From the NCBI GenBank assembly GCA_036924085.1, contig JAVGWX010000001.1, forward strand, positions 3,824,200-3,888,199: 64,000 bases of DNA, given 5' to 3'. This DNA is from Ariolimax columbianus. Taxonomy: Eukaryota; Mollusca; Gastropoda; Stylommatophora; Arionidae. The position numbers and the translations under genes are program-made. Below the pieces are notes generated by a model that was not told where the DNA came from, searched no databases, and was given only the letters and a program-made list of their open reading frames with translations. Positions 1-12,000 of the stretch are shown one piece after another (positions within the stretch are counted from its first letter, which is position 1; each line of letters opens with the position of its first letter).

Positions 1-1099
1 GGAACAGTTCACCTATATGTGCTAGGGCTATCCTATAAAGAAGCATTCTCTTAGTTCCACTTAATTACTTACTCTCATTGAGACAATGGTATTCTAGTGG
101 AATTATCTCACTTCCTCCTACACAACAACATCGGAAACACTAAACCTTATGTGAATAATAAAAACACAAGATAATTCATTTATTACAAGACTAGTCATAT
201 TCAACATTGTCAAAACTAACTATATTAAATATAAGACAATCTTTCTAACTAAGAGTTTATCACCATGAGCTTGGTGGGACCCTGAATCTAATAACCCTGT
301 TCTGATGTCTAACCTATGCTTTATATATTATTTACACATTCCACCTAGACTTACTGGTGGTTTGCTCATTTCATATTGTCAGAACTACGCTGTGGAATGA
401 AAGTTTCTTATATTATTTTTGGGGGTGTGCTACCTGAGATAGGGTGTGTTTTCTGGTACACCTCAATTTCGATCAGAACTCTCAATCCCTTGTTTCACCA
501 GACCTTTTTCGACAGACATGGCTTGTATCCCTCTGTACACCAGACCCTTTATTGTACAGACAAACCTTTTCACTCGAAGTTATCAAATTTATTTCTCGTC
601 TTATTGATTATAGAAGGGCCACCATTCAGCCCAATAGGAACAAATGCAATGGCCAATGAAGCATAGTGGGATAGCCTTCTAAACCAGCTCTGTCTGAAAT
701 CTCTCTTGCTCCTGGTTTTATTGGTCCCTTTAATGCCTCCCCAAATAACATTCCACTGATCACAAGGTACCTCTGTCCCTACCTCGTTCTCATGCAAGCC
801 ACTCAAATCACTATTATGCCTGTAACATTTGTCAATCTAACAAGTTCCTCTCACTGAAACTTACTCACTTAGTTATCTGTCATGTCACCCCAGTCAATCC
901 GCCATTGACAGTTGTTATGTCCCCTTACGTGTTGTTGAATAACTCTACCCCCTTTTCTGTGATCATTTAATACAACAAATTGGCTGGCCCAGCACCCCTG
1001 CCATCTTTCACAATAGTCTTCAAACATTTCTCTCCCCTGCTTGTTGCTAGTCAAAACCACACTTTGTCAATGAAAACACGCCATGTGTGACCTTAGTTT
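1..1099. other. Non-coding stretch upstream of the first recognised TNIP-like exon
   Basis: No convincing exon, RT fragment or tandem array was seen here. Small ORFs in it have no recognisable domain. A short phrase around 620-650 resembles one around 52725-52756 (both read like 'ccattcagcccaat-ggaac'), so this may be part of an old unclassified repeat shared with the 52-53 kb intron. Upstream exons of the TNIP-like gene could lie here or further upstream but were not found. Confidence 0.4.
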
Positions 1100-1114
1100 G
1101 AACTTCTCCTATCT

Positions 1115-1470
1115 GGGATCAAGATGCTGAGCAGTGCATGAGCTGCAGTGGTCAGCGACCCATAGCTGACTGCTAGCATCAGGGCCAGCGAACCAGAGCT
1201 GCCAAGACCCTTCTACACCTCCACGCGGTGATACTGAATAACAGGCTGCAGCAGGGCAGACTGGCTAAGGAGAAGGGATCAAAGAGGGAATGCTAACCCG
1301 GTACTAAAAAAATGCTTGCTGAAGTCGGATGTGTTGGACCGAAAGGTGCAAATATCGCAGTCAAGCTGTAAACTACGACACAACACATTCCGTTCTCTGG
1401 ACTACATTCTGCTACTTAAGCCTTTTCAGGGTTTGGTAGCGGGAGATTGAGATCGAACGCAGAAGAAGAA
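1115..1470 (+). repeat. SINE-S copy 1 (about 356 bp), near-perfect target-site duplication
   Basis: First of about ten copies in this window of an interspersed family, here labelled SINE-S. It begins 'gggatcaagatgctgag' and ends with 'gggagattgag' followed by a GAA-rich tail. The flanks at 1100-1114 and 1471-1485 match at 13 of 15 bases (gaacttctcctatct and gaactttccctatct), which looks like a target-site duplication and so a retroposed insertion. No clear tRNA A and B boxes are visible at its 5' end. Confidence 0.75.
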
Positions 1471-1721
1471 GAACTTTCCCTATCTAAGATGAAATATTGA
1501 TTACCTCCTTGCTAATTTCAGCTTTCCGAGAACACCTCTGCTCCCCAGGGAACTATTACATGGATGTGGACTTCTTCTTGTCTCTGTTTCATTGTTTGAA
1601 AAGTATAAGACCACCACTGTGGTAGACGCATTATGGGAGATATGTCAAGGCACTTTGTCTGCACTGGCATTGGTGGTTTCTGTAGAATGTGTGCATGTTG
1701 AGGTTGCTAGCCACATGCCTC

Positions 1722-2098
1722 TTTAGTCATCTTTTATAACGTGCTTGGACAGTTTTAGTCTTCTTTTATGATGTGCTTGGACAGTTTTAGTCATCTTTTA
1801 TGATGTCATCTTTTATGATGTGCTTGGACAGTTTTAATCATCTTTTATGATGTGCTTGGACAGTTTTAATCATCTTTTATGATGTGCTTGGACAGTTTTA
1901 ATCATCTTTTATGACATGCTTGGACAGTTTTAGTCATCTTTTATGACATGCTTGGACAATTTTAGTCATCTTTTATGATGTCATCTTTTATGACATGCTT
2001 GGACAGTTTTAGTCATCTTTTATGGTGTACTTGGACAGTTTTGATAATCTTTAATGACGTACTTGGACAGTTTTGATTATCTTTTATGACGTACTTGG
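1722..2098. repeat. Minisatellite, about 32-bp unit, left part
   Basis: About 11 to 12 direct copies of a 32-base unit built around 'cttggacagttttagtcatc', with single-base variants and one partial unit duplicated twice (near 1800 and 1977). The array resumes at 2453-2495 after an interspersed repeat, so it is interrupted rather than ended. Confidence 0.9.
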
Positions 2099-2452
2099 AG
2101 GGACGATGAGGCTAATGTCTGGTCAGGCAAAACACACTGACCAGACAATGTTAGCCAGTCAGAAGAAATATACTGGCCAAGACCCTCACCTGACCTCCTC
2201 GTTGGTCGTCCTGGAAACGGGCTGTTGTCGAGGACAACAGTCTGGTTAACAAGGTGAGGTTCGATGTGATCCATGTAGTAGAGAGCGACACGCAGATGAA
2301 GACTAGCATAGCTCAACTGCCTGGAGGACCCCTGTTCACCTTCATCAGCACGCTCGGGATGTGAGGAAAGCTACTGCAACCCGCCACTTAACGTCCTTTT
2401 CAGGCCGCACAAAAGATTAACCTACTCATTGTGGGCATTCGTAAACAACAAT
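2099..2452 (-). repeat. Interspersed repeat R, copy 1, inside the 32-bp minisatellite
   Basis: A 354-base block interrupts the minisatellite, whose units continue on both sides. Its sequence recurs at 38195-38500 (opposite orientation) and 50750-51275, with a partial copy at 19690-19800. Diagnostic phrases are 'ggcattcgtaaacaac', 'gtgaggaaagcta-tgcaac' and 'gcagatgaag'. No RT or transposase coding is recognised. The flanking 'atga-[ct][ag]tacttgga' on both sides is compatible with a target duplication but could equally be the array itself. Confidence 0.65.
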
Positions 2453-2654
2453 GATATACTTGGACAGTTTAGTCATCTTTTATGACACACTTTGACAATA
2501 ACAGTGGTTTTCATCTATTTTCTACCTATAATCTGGTTTTCATCGATTTTATCTTTATCAAATTGCATATAAGTGATGTTTAAGTTCAGTGAAATGAAAA
2601 CTTACAAATACTGTTGATATTTATGAAATCGGCTAATTTGTATTATCTCATCAG

Positions 2655-3059
2655 GAGCTACAGGGTCTGAGAGTATCATTAGAAAATATAGAAGCAGAAA
2701 ACAAGCAACTGAGAGTTCAGATGTTGGAGCTGGAAAGTGTGAAACAGATTCTTGCAAGTCAGTTTGAGGAAGCTATTACAACCCTGAAGAAAGAACACCA
2801 AGTGGAGAAATTGATACTTGAACAAAAACTGTGCGTACAGAGAATGACATTGAATTCACAGCCAAATGAAATAGATAGTGATGTTGAAGGAAGATCCAAG
2901 GCAACACAGACAGGAGAAGTAGAGCTCAGTAAAATAGATGAGATTAGGCAGGTCCTGAAACTTGTGTGTGATCAGTGTGTAGCTCTTGACCTCAGTCTAG
3001 AGCATGCTCATATCGCTGCCCAGCATGAGAGAGAGAAAAAGTCTCAAGTTCTTGATCAA
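2655..3059 (+). CDS. TNIP-like gene, coiled-coil exon
   Basis: Acceptor 'ctcatcag' ends at 2654 and donor gtatgt starts at 3060. The exon is 405 bases, phase 0 at both ends, 135 residues. The product is Glu/Lys/Gln-rich with heptad-like spacing (for example [20 protein letters not shown]), so a coiled coil is expected. The reading frame stays open upstream only to the acceptor, so this is an internal exon and the ATG at 2721 is not the gene start. No catalytic motif is seen. It is followed by an intron carrying a LINE, a minisatellite and a SINE. Confidence 0.8.
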
Positions 3060-6000
3060 GTATGTGACAGTTTTTTCATTGACTTTTGTCTATGCTATCC
3101 AATCACATGTTCATACATAATAATAATAATAATAGCTGTCCATCGTTGTCGATGAGGACTGCCGACATCATCCTTGTCACAGATTTCTATGTTGGGCGTG
3201 GGTGTGCATGTGGCTGAACAGGCCAATGCGGACACGAAAACATCTGCTACATATCGGGCACACGAGGTTTGTAGAAGGGGATGGTGTTCCCGCTGCTCGG
3301 GTATTTCCGCGTCTCGCATCAGCTCTGGGCTTTCACAACACGGTCGTCTTCACCGGCAGCTACACCCGATTTGACTGCGATTTTCCAGTCAGATCTGTTT
3401 TGCGCAAGACATTCCCAGATGTCGATGTCTATCTCGCAACTTTTCATTGAGTCCTTCAGATTGTCTTTAAAAGGTTTCTTTGGGCACCCTCTCTCGCGAC
3501 ATCCCTCTCTCAGCTCGCCGTAGAGAAGATTCTTTGGGAGCCGCTCGTCTGACATATGGACGAGGTGTCCGGCCCATCCTAGTCGTGCTTTCTCTAGCAG
3601 TGCATGTATGCTGGGCATGTTAGCCCTCGAGAGAACCTCGATGTCAGTGACACAATCTTGCCATTTGATGTGGAATATTTGCCTCAGGCAACCTGTGTGA
3701 TTTAACTTCCTTGCATGTCCAGAGTATACAGTCCAACTTTCGCAAGCGTATAGTAGGGTTGGAATGATGGTTGCACGGTAGACTTTGAGTTTGGTCTTGA
3801 CGCTGATGCCACGACGTGCCCAGACCATCGAGTGCATTCTACCAAAGGCTGTGCTGGCCTTTGCTATTCTGCTTGCCACCTCATCGTCTAGGCTGACAGA
3901 TCTCGACAGTGTGCTGCCCAGATATGTGAATTTGTCTACGGCATTCAGCGTCTGCCCGCTGACTGTAGTCTCTGGTTTTTGTGTACGGCATGCCTGGTGC
4001 TGGTTGGTACGTGACCTCTGTTTTTTTTGGCATTTATGGTCAGACCAAAATTTTCGCATGCGGCAGAGAACTGGTCCATTCCAAACTGCATGTTCAGTTC
4101 ATTAGAGCACAGTCGTCAGCAAATACAAGTTCCCTGATTATGTCGCCAGCCGCTTTGGTTTTGGCCTTCATTCTTCTGGGATTGAGTAATTTGCCATCTG
4201 TGCGGTACTTTATGGGTATTCAAAGTTCCAGTGATCTGAAGGCGTCTGTCATCGTGGCCGCGAACATCATGCTGAACAAAATCGGGGCGAGTACACATCC
4301 TTGTTTTACTCCGTTTGATACTAGATACTACATGTTCATATATATATGAATGCATATTAATGCATCTTTCACCAATCTTTTAATGCATCTTTCACCAATC
4401 TTTTAATGCATCTTTCCCTAGTCTGTTAATGCATCTTTCTCTAGTCTGTTAATGCATCTTTCCCTAGTCTGTTAATACATCTTTCCCTAGTCTGTTAATG
4501 CATCTTTCCCTAGTCTGTTAATGCATCTTTCTCTAGTCTGTTAATGCATCTTTCCCTAGTCTGTTAATACATCTTTCCCTAGTCTGTTAATGCATCTTTC
4601 CCTAGTCTGTTAATGCATCTTTCTCTAGTCTGTTAATGCATCTTTCCCTAGTCTGTTAATACATCTTTCCCTAGTCTGTTAATGCATCTTTCCCTAGTCT
4701 GTTAATGCATCTTTCCCTAGTCTGTTAATGCATCTTTCTCTAATCTTTTTCTGTGGTATGAATGTATGCTTTTATGCAGTGGAATTTTGTGGATTTATAC
4801 TTATATATGAATGAATATGTGTGTATGTTATTACAATGAAACCTCTATTATATGATCTTCCATTTAACAAATTAATGCTGACGATCCAACAAACATATTT
4901 AAAAGCACTAGTAAAGCATCTTAATAGTGAATCTATGTTTTCCTACGATTTTCCCAATCAAATCCGAAATGTGAAAAAAACCACAAAAAAAGGCTCTATA
5001 ATTCACATATATCTCCAACAGTTTTTTGGTTTCATGTTTTTTTTTGCGTTTTCATAATCCCCAAGGCGGTGTGCGTTGCACTGCGGTTTTTGATTTTGTG
5101 CCTGTCGGCCCAGTGCATCCGACTTCGGCATGCATTTTATGTAAAGGTCTGCTTCCTCCTTCTTTTCCAAATGTTTGCTTCTTAGGGGTAACAGTCGATG
5201 CTGTGATGGGGAGCGAAAATAGCACCTTTGGATTGTGACTCGTCTCACTTAACCACTAGCCCATGCCGTCCCCAGGTTTCATGTTTAAAAGATGGACTAT
5301 GATAGATTACATTTCTTCATCTTTTAATGCATATTTCCAAAGTCTTTTAAAACATCTTCCCCTGTTTTGTTCTGTTGTTTTCAACCTTTCTTTTATTAAG
5401 ATTTGTGTTTTAAGTATTTTATACATCTGTTTACACTCTTAATTTAGTTGTAAAAGCACTTTGGTGTAAGACAAACAAAGATGGCAGCAATCTCTTGTGC
5501 TTTATATTTACAAATGTTTTGTATTACTTTTACAGACAGATGTTATCACGGAAGAGGCTCATATGGAACTTCAAAAAAAACTGAATCAGGTCAGCACTAT
5601 TTTGATGTGCTACTAAAAATACTTTTGATTTCATATTCACTGTAGCATTCATATGACATGAACAGCTTGCACTGAGTGGAGAGAGCATGTGTAGCTCAGA
5701 ATAGCTGTTAGCATGGTGTATGAACATCTGTCAGATCAGACCATTTAAATTATTCTAAATGCTGGATATAATTGAACTCAATGTTTTCTGTTTCATTTTT
5801 GGCGATACACTCTTTGTGCTGTTTTCCTCTTGCCATTGTGCCACTTCCTTCAAATATTGTTTTCAACAAATTGGACATGTCTCTTTAAATGTTCAATGTG
5901 TTTTATTTACCTTTTCATTATTTTTGGTTTCATTCTGAAATGTGCCACGACTCTTTTTGTGTTCTCAAAATGTGCCATGACTCTTTTTGTGTTCTCAAAA

Positions 6001-9000
6001 TGTGCCATGACTCTTTTTGTGTTCTCAAAATGTGCCACGACTCTTTTTGTGTTCTCAAAATGTGCCACGACTCTTTTTGTGTTCTCAAAATGTACCCCAA
6101 TCTTTTGGTGTTCTGCATTTCAAGGGCCTCAACTCTTTCATCTAGTTGCTTGTCCAACATTCAATTTTTACACTATGCAACCATGAAGCGTATTTAACAT
6201 TTGATGACTCGTTTTTTATGTGTTCATATTTTGCTTTTTGGGTAGTTCATTTGCGGCACATGTCCTCAGAAGGAGCAGTCCGTTACTATTGCATTTTCCG
6301 ATACCATGTCTGCCAATGGCCCCCTCCCAGGCTGTATGGTCTGTGCCAACCCTAGCGTTAAAATCACCGAGGATGACCAGTTTGTCAGATGTGGAGACTG
6401 CAGCGATGAGCGCCTCAAACTCCTCATAAAACTTATCTTTTGTTTCCTGAGGATTTGTCATTGTGGGTGCGTATGCACTGATGAGTGTTGCATGGCGCCC
6501 TCCTATAAGGGGGAGACGCAGTGTAATCAGGCGGTCATTAATTCCTCTGGGCATGCTTGTGAGCTTGTCGACCATGTTGGTCTTGATGGCAAAGCCAACT
6601 CCAGCTTCACGGCGTTCTTCTTTGCTGCGGCCGCTCCAGAAGAAAGTATAACCAGCGCCTTCTTCTGTGATCTGCCCTTCCTCTGCCAGTCGTGTCTCGC
6701 TCAGGGCAGCTATGCAGATGTTGTATCTAGCCAGTTCCCTGGCGATCAGTGCTGTCCGTCGTTCGGGTCTGTTTGCTTTGGTGTTGTCCAGTAGCGTGCG
6801 GACATTCCATGTTGCAAGCGTGATGGGTAGTTTTCGTGATCGTTTTCTGCCTGTTCCGCCGCTGTAGTTTGGGGGCCCTGCCAGTTGCGAGCTGCTAGTC
6901 AGGGTGTGATGTCGTGAGTTGCGCATTGTGTTTATAGTGAGGGAGATGTGCGCAGGATCTTCCTCACTCTCTCGTCCGGACTCAACATGTTCTAGAGGCA
7001 AGACATTGTCAAGACTTCTAGTGAAGGGTTCGGATGCAGAAAGTATGGTGTCAGCGTGTGCCTCATTATCTCGGTAGCCCTTCCCTTCTCTTTTATCGCT
7101 GGGGTGGAGCTTTGAGGTATCAGTTTCTGAGTGCATTTGTTTGTGTATTCTTCTTCCACTTTCCGACTTCCTGTCCGAAATAGAACCACATGGATGCACC
7201 CAAGGTCCCGCCACTGGCACCTCATTGACTATATTATCATCAGATGTAGGGATCGAGCGGATGCTATGGTAACGAAGAGCATGTGTGGTGCAGAATGTTG
7301 GACCGACCATCGACTTGTCATTGCCAAGCTAAACTTCAAGATCCAGCCCAAAATGCGCCCCCAGGGAAAGAAACCACCGAGGAGGCTAAATGTCTCTCAG
7401 CTGAAATACGAACCCACGAGAGGAGGCTTCCAGGAAGAGCTTGAGGGTAGACTGTCTGAGCTTCGTTTTGAAAAGAACGACATCGAAAAGAACTGGGCAT
7501 CATTGAGAAACAAACTCTACGATACAGCTGTTAAACACACGCAAGCATAAGGACTGGTTTGATGAGAACGATCTAGAAATACAGGGCCTTCTCGATGCAA
7601 AACATGAAGCGCACAGGGAATACCAGAGGGACACACCATCTCCAGCAGCAAAAGCTGCCTTCAATACTGCTCGCAAAGCTGTCCAGACCGGGCTTAGAGA
7701 GATGCAAGACTCCTGGCTCAGCAAAAGAGCTGACGAAATTGAGATGTTCGCCGAGCGTCATGACACCAAACGGTTTTACGAGGCACTGAAAGCTCTCTAC
7801 GGCCCGCAGCCCTCTAGTAATACTCCAGTTCGCAGTGCGGATGGGGTACTGCTAACAGATAAGGTTCAGATTCTAGACAGATGGGCAGACCACTTCTGCA
7901 AAATACTAAACCACCTATCGTCCATAAATGAAGAGGCCATCCGGCGAATGCCGCAGGTGGAACTGAACCTGGCGTTGGATGAAGTAATTACTGAGGAGGA
8001 AGTCGACAGGGCAATCAGTTCACTATCTATAGGAAAAGCTCCAGGAGCTGATGCAATACCAGCAGAGGTATATAAGAAAAATTCTGCAGGAGCTAAAGGA
8101 CGCCTCAATCGTTCACCTGTACAAAAGAAAAGGCAACCGTCAGGAATGCGACAATCATCGTGGAATATCGCTACTCTCCGTAGCAGGCAAGATCCTAGCG
8201 CGCTTACTGCTAAACAGGCTCAACAAACACCTTGAACAAAGCCACCACCTCCCAGAAAGCCAATGTGGATTCAGAGCCGGAAGAGGAACAGTGGACATGA
8301 TTTTTGCCGCTCGCCAAGTACAAGAGAAGTGTTGAGAGCAAAATCAGGCCTTGTACACCACATTTATTGATTTGACAAAGGCATTTGATACAGTAAACAG
8401 AGGAGGGCTGTGGATGATAATGTCTAAGTTTGGCTGCCCCAACAAGTTCATAACAATGGTGAAACAGCTACACGAAGGCATGTGTGCTCGTGTACAGGAC
8501 AGCGGTGCAATCTCTAAAACGTTTCTAGTATCAAACGGAGTAAAACAAGGATGTGTACTCGCCGCGACTTTGTTCAGCATGATGTTCGCGGCCACGATGA
8601 CAGACGCCTTCAGATCATTGGAGCTTGGAATACCCATAAAGTACCGCACAGATGGCAAGTTACTCAATTCCAGAAGAATGAAGGCCAAAACCAAAGTGGC
8701 TGGCGACATAATCAGGGTACTTGTATTTGCTGACGACTGCGCTCTAATGAGCAACTCAGAACTGAACGTGCAGGTTGGAATGGACCAGTTCTCTGCCGCA
8801 TGCGAAAATTTTGGTCTGACCATAAATGCCAAAAGAACAGAGGTCATGTACCAACCAGCACCAGGCATGCCGTACACAAAACCAGAGACTACAGTCAGCG
8901 GGCAGACGTTGAATGCCGTAGACAAATTCACATATCTGGGCAGCACGCTGTCGAGATCTGTCAGCCTAGACGATGAGGTGGCAAGCAGAATAGCAAAGGC

Positions 9001-12000
9001 CAGCACAGCCTTTGGTAGAATGCGCTCGATGGTCTGGGCACGTCGTGGCATCAGCGTCAAGACCAAACTCAAAGTCTACCGTGCAACCTATCATTCCAAC
9101 CCTACTATACGCTTGCGAAAGCTGGACTGTATACTCTGGACATGCAAGGAGGTTAAACCACTTCCACACAGGTTGCCTGAGGCGAATATTCCACATCCGA
9201 TGGCAAGATCGTGTCACTGACATCGAGGTTCTCTCGAGGGCTAACATGCCCAGCATCCATGCACTGCTAGAAAAAGCACGACTAGGATGGGCCGGACACC
9301 TCGTCCGTATGTCAGACGAGCGGCTCCCAAAGAAGCTTCTTTACGGCGAGCTGAGAGAGGGATGGCGCGAGAGAGGGCGCCCAAAGAAACGTTTTAAAGA
9401 CGGTCTGAAGGACTCACTAAAAAGTTGCCAGATAGACATCGACACCTGGGAATGTCTTGCGAAAAACAGATCTGACTGGAGAAGCGCAGTCAAATCGGGT
9501 GTAGCTGCTGGTGAAGATGACCGTGTTGTGAAAGCCTAGAACAGACGCGAGACGCGGAAATCCCGAGCAGCGGGAACACCATCCCCTTCTACAAACCTCG
9601 TGTGCCCGATATGTAGCAGATGTTTTCGTGCTCGCATTGGCCTGTTCAGCCACATGCGCACCCACACCCAACAGGGAAATCTGTGGCAAGGATGATGTCT
9701 GCGGTCCTCATCGACAACGATAGACAGCTATTATTATTTTGCTTTTTAATATTTATGTTAATTACTTGGATACTTGAATCCTGGTATTCAATAAGGTATG
9801 GTAGCATGATGCAAGGAAGCCAAAAGCTGCTTGAATCTGTTTCTGTTCTTTGCCATGACGCAACAAAGACAAGGTGCAGATCATCTCTCAATCTCATTGA
9901 CGGGCGACCGCGCGGGCGGTTGTACTTGTACGGCCACCAGAAAGAGTTTCCTCATCCGTCTATTGTCAGTCAAACTGTTAAAGCTGACAAAAGCTTTTCT
10001 GTTTTTGTTCTTCGTATTTTTAATATCTTTGCCTGTTAAGGCATGCATACATAATGAAGTATTGAAATAATATTAATGGATTTTCCAGGAGATATATAAC
10101 AGGACACTACTTCACAATTTATCTTGTCAGCATCAAGATACTTTAACTCTTAAAGGCCATAATTTTAACTAGTTTTGCCAGAATTATTTTTTCAATAAAA
10201 GCAGTCTCTTTATAAAACTTATCTTCTCTTAACTATTTCACAAGGAAAACAAACATGTTATATATCACATTAAAGGAAGGGATCAAGATGCTGAGCAGCG
10301 CATGAGCTGCAGTGGTCAGCGACCCACAGCTGACTGCTAGTGTCAGGCCCAGCGAAACAGAGCTGAGCAGCGCATGAGCTGCAGTGGTCAGCGACCCACA
10401 GCTGACGGCCAGCGAAACAGAGCTGCCAAGACCCTTCTATACCTCCACGCGGTGATCTTGGATAACAGGCTGCAGCAGGGCAGACTGGCTAAGGAGAAGG
10501 GTTCGAATAGGGAATGCTAACCCGGTACTAAAAAAATGCTTGCTGAAGTCGGATGTGTTGGACCGAAAGGTGCAAATATCACAGTCAAGCTATAAACTAT
10601 GACACAATGCATTCTGTTCTCTGGACTATATTCTGCTTCTTAAGCCCTATTAGGGTTTGGTAGCGGGAGATTGAGAACGAACGAAGCCAAGCCAAATTAA
10701 AGGAAAATGACTATGAAGTAAGAATATGAAGGTCTTGTAGAATTTCATAAAATATTACAAGTGATTGTTAATAATTATATTGTAATTTTTTGTAATAAAA
10801 ACTATTTTTCACACACTGAAATGTCACCAATCCATGAATAACCCCTGAAACGTAATGCAGATTGGTCTAGTGTACTTCAGAATAACAGTAATCCACATAT
10901 GAATAATATCTACAAGAAAATAATTTTCTGTAGCAGTCAAATGGAGTTGATGTGTCAGTGAGTTGCAGGTCTCCATTCACTCCATATGGTCGACCACATT
11001 TTGGCAGCAATCTGAATGAGTTCTTGGTCTCAGTCAGTCAGTCAGTGGTGATGGAATTTGGTACTGAAACCCATTCGCTATCATGTTCTCTAGAATTTGC
11101 TTTAGAAATATTGCATCTTCGTTTTTCTGTTGACGGTGCAGTCAAACGTTTTTGCCTTTTAGCAGCACAAGGTTCTGGCTGTGACAACACCCCTCATCTT
11201 CAGTGGGCTGAGTAGGTTGAATAATATTATATTCTATGTCCGATTCAACATTAGAAAAATGTGAATCCTCGTCACTACATTCATTTAGAGTACACAACCC
11301 CCCTAGCCTTTTCTACAAATAAAAACAACCTACTATTAGACAATCTTGAAGTGCTAGGTTCGCTACACATTTTTGTGATAAACTGACTTGAAAGATGACA
11401 AATGTTTTCCAACTCTGATTGTCCTCACAAAGCGCGTTGCAACTATTATAATTGAAACGTAAATATAATGGTTACCTCCCTTACTATGTAATGTCAATTG
11501 AAATTTAGAAACACTGAAACAAATTTCGTTCAATATTTAGATAACGATATCTGCGTTTTTCTGGCATTATCGGACGCTATGAAGAACGCTGACAGTATTC
11601 TTATGGCCTTTAAGAGTTAATAAATTGTCATCATAAAAATTTGACCTCCAAAAGAAACCACAAAATACAATACATGATTTTGGTATGCTCAAGATAAATG
11701 AACAAACCAGGCCATAAAGAATGTAGAAATAAGAACAGATTGCTACTTGCATATTATTGCCTAAAACAATGTTAGTTAGATCAGAAGCAACCAAGTTCAC
11801 ATTTATTTGGGATATCTTTAAATGAAGAAGAAAGTCATGTAGCAAGCACGAAGCAAAATTGATGTGAAAGATGGTAATGGATGACAGAAACTGAAGACAC
11901 TGGACAATTTCTTTCTGGCGTCTATTCTGAAAAGGACATTGTGAAATGTCATGGTTTACAGTGATGGTTTCGCGATATCTATGCCCATTCAGTCTCTGCA

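Larger units (their letters stand above)
6240..9734 (+). mobile_element. LINE-A copy 2 with inverted 5' half (twin-priming structure), 13-bp TSD
   Basis: The 3' part, about 7166-9734, is on the + strand: end of the endonuclease, RT (FADD at 8726-8737), C-terminal domain and a C2H2 finger (CPICSRCF ... HMRTHT) near 9600-9665, then a TTA-rich tail. The 5' part, about 6240-7165, is on the minus strand: 5' region and an EEP endonuclease (ATWNVRTLL near 6815, LGDFNARV near 6340) ending CAANEL at the left edge. The plus part resumes a few codons later at [14 protein letters not shown]. Direct repeats 'tattttgcttttt' at 6227-6239 and 9735-9747 flank the whole block, so both parts came in as one insertion. 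Several frameshifts (near 7550, 8100, 8340, 9090) make it inactive. Confidence 0.92.

Noticed and set aside
1..1099. LTR or Penelope-like element
   Set aside because: A faint likeness to 52060-53010 was seen, but no LTR ends, RT or GIY-YIG blocks were found, so no class can be supported.
5830..6197. Small Cys/Phe-rich proteins from overlapping frames
   Set aside because: They are translations of a 30-bp minisatellite in several frames and both strands.
9598..9665. C2H2 zinc-finger gene
   Set aside because: A single finger at the C-terminus of a LINE RT, also present in the copy near 3200. It is not a host gene.
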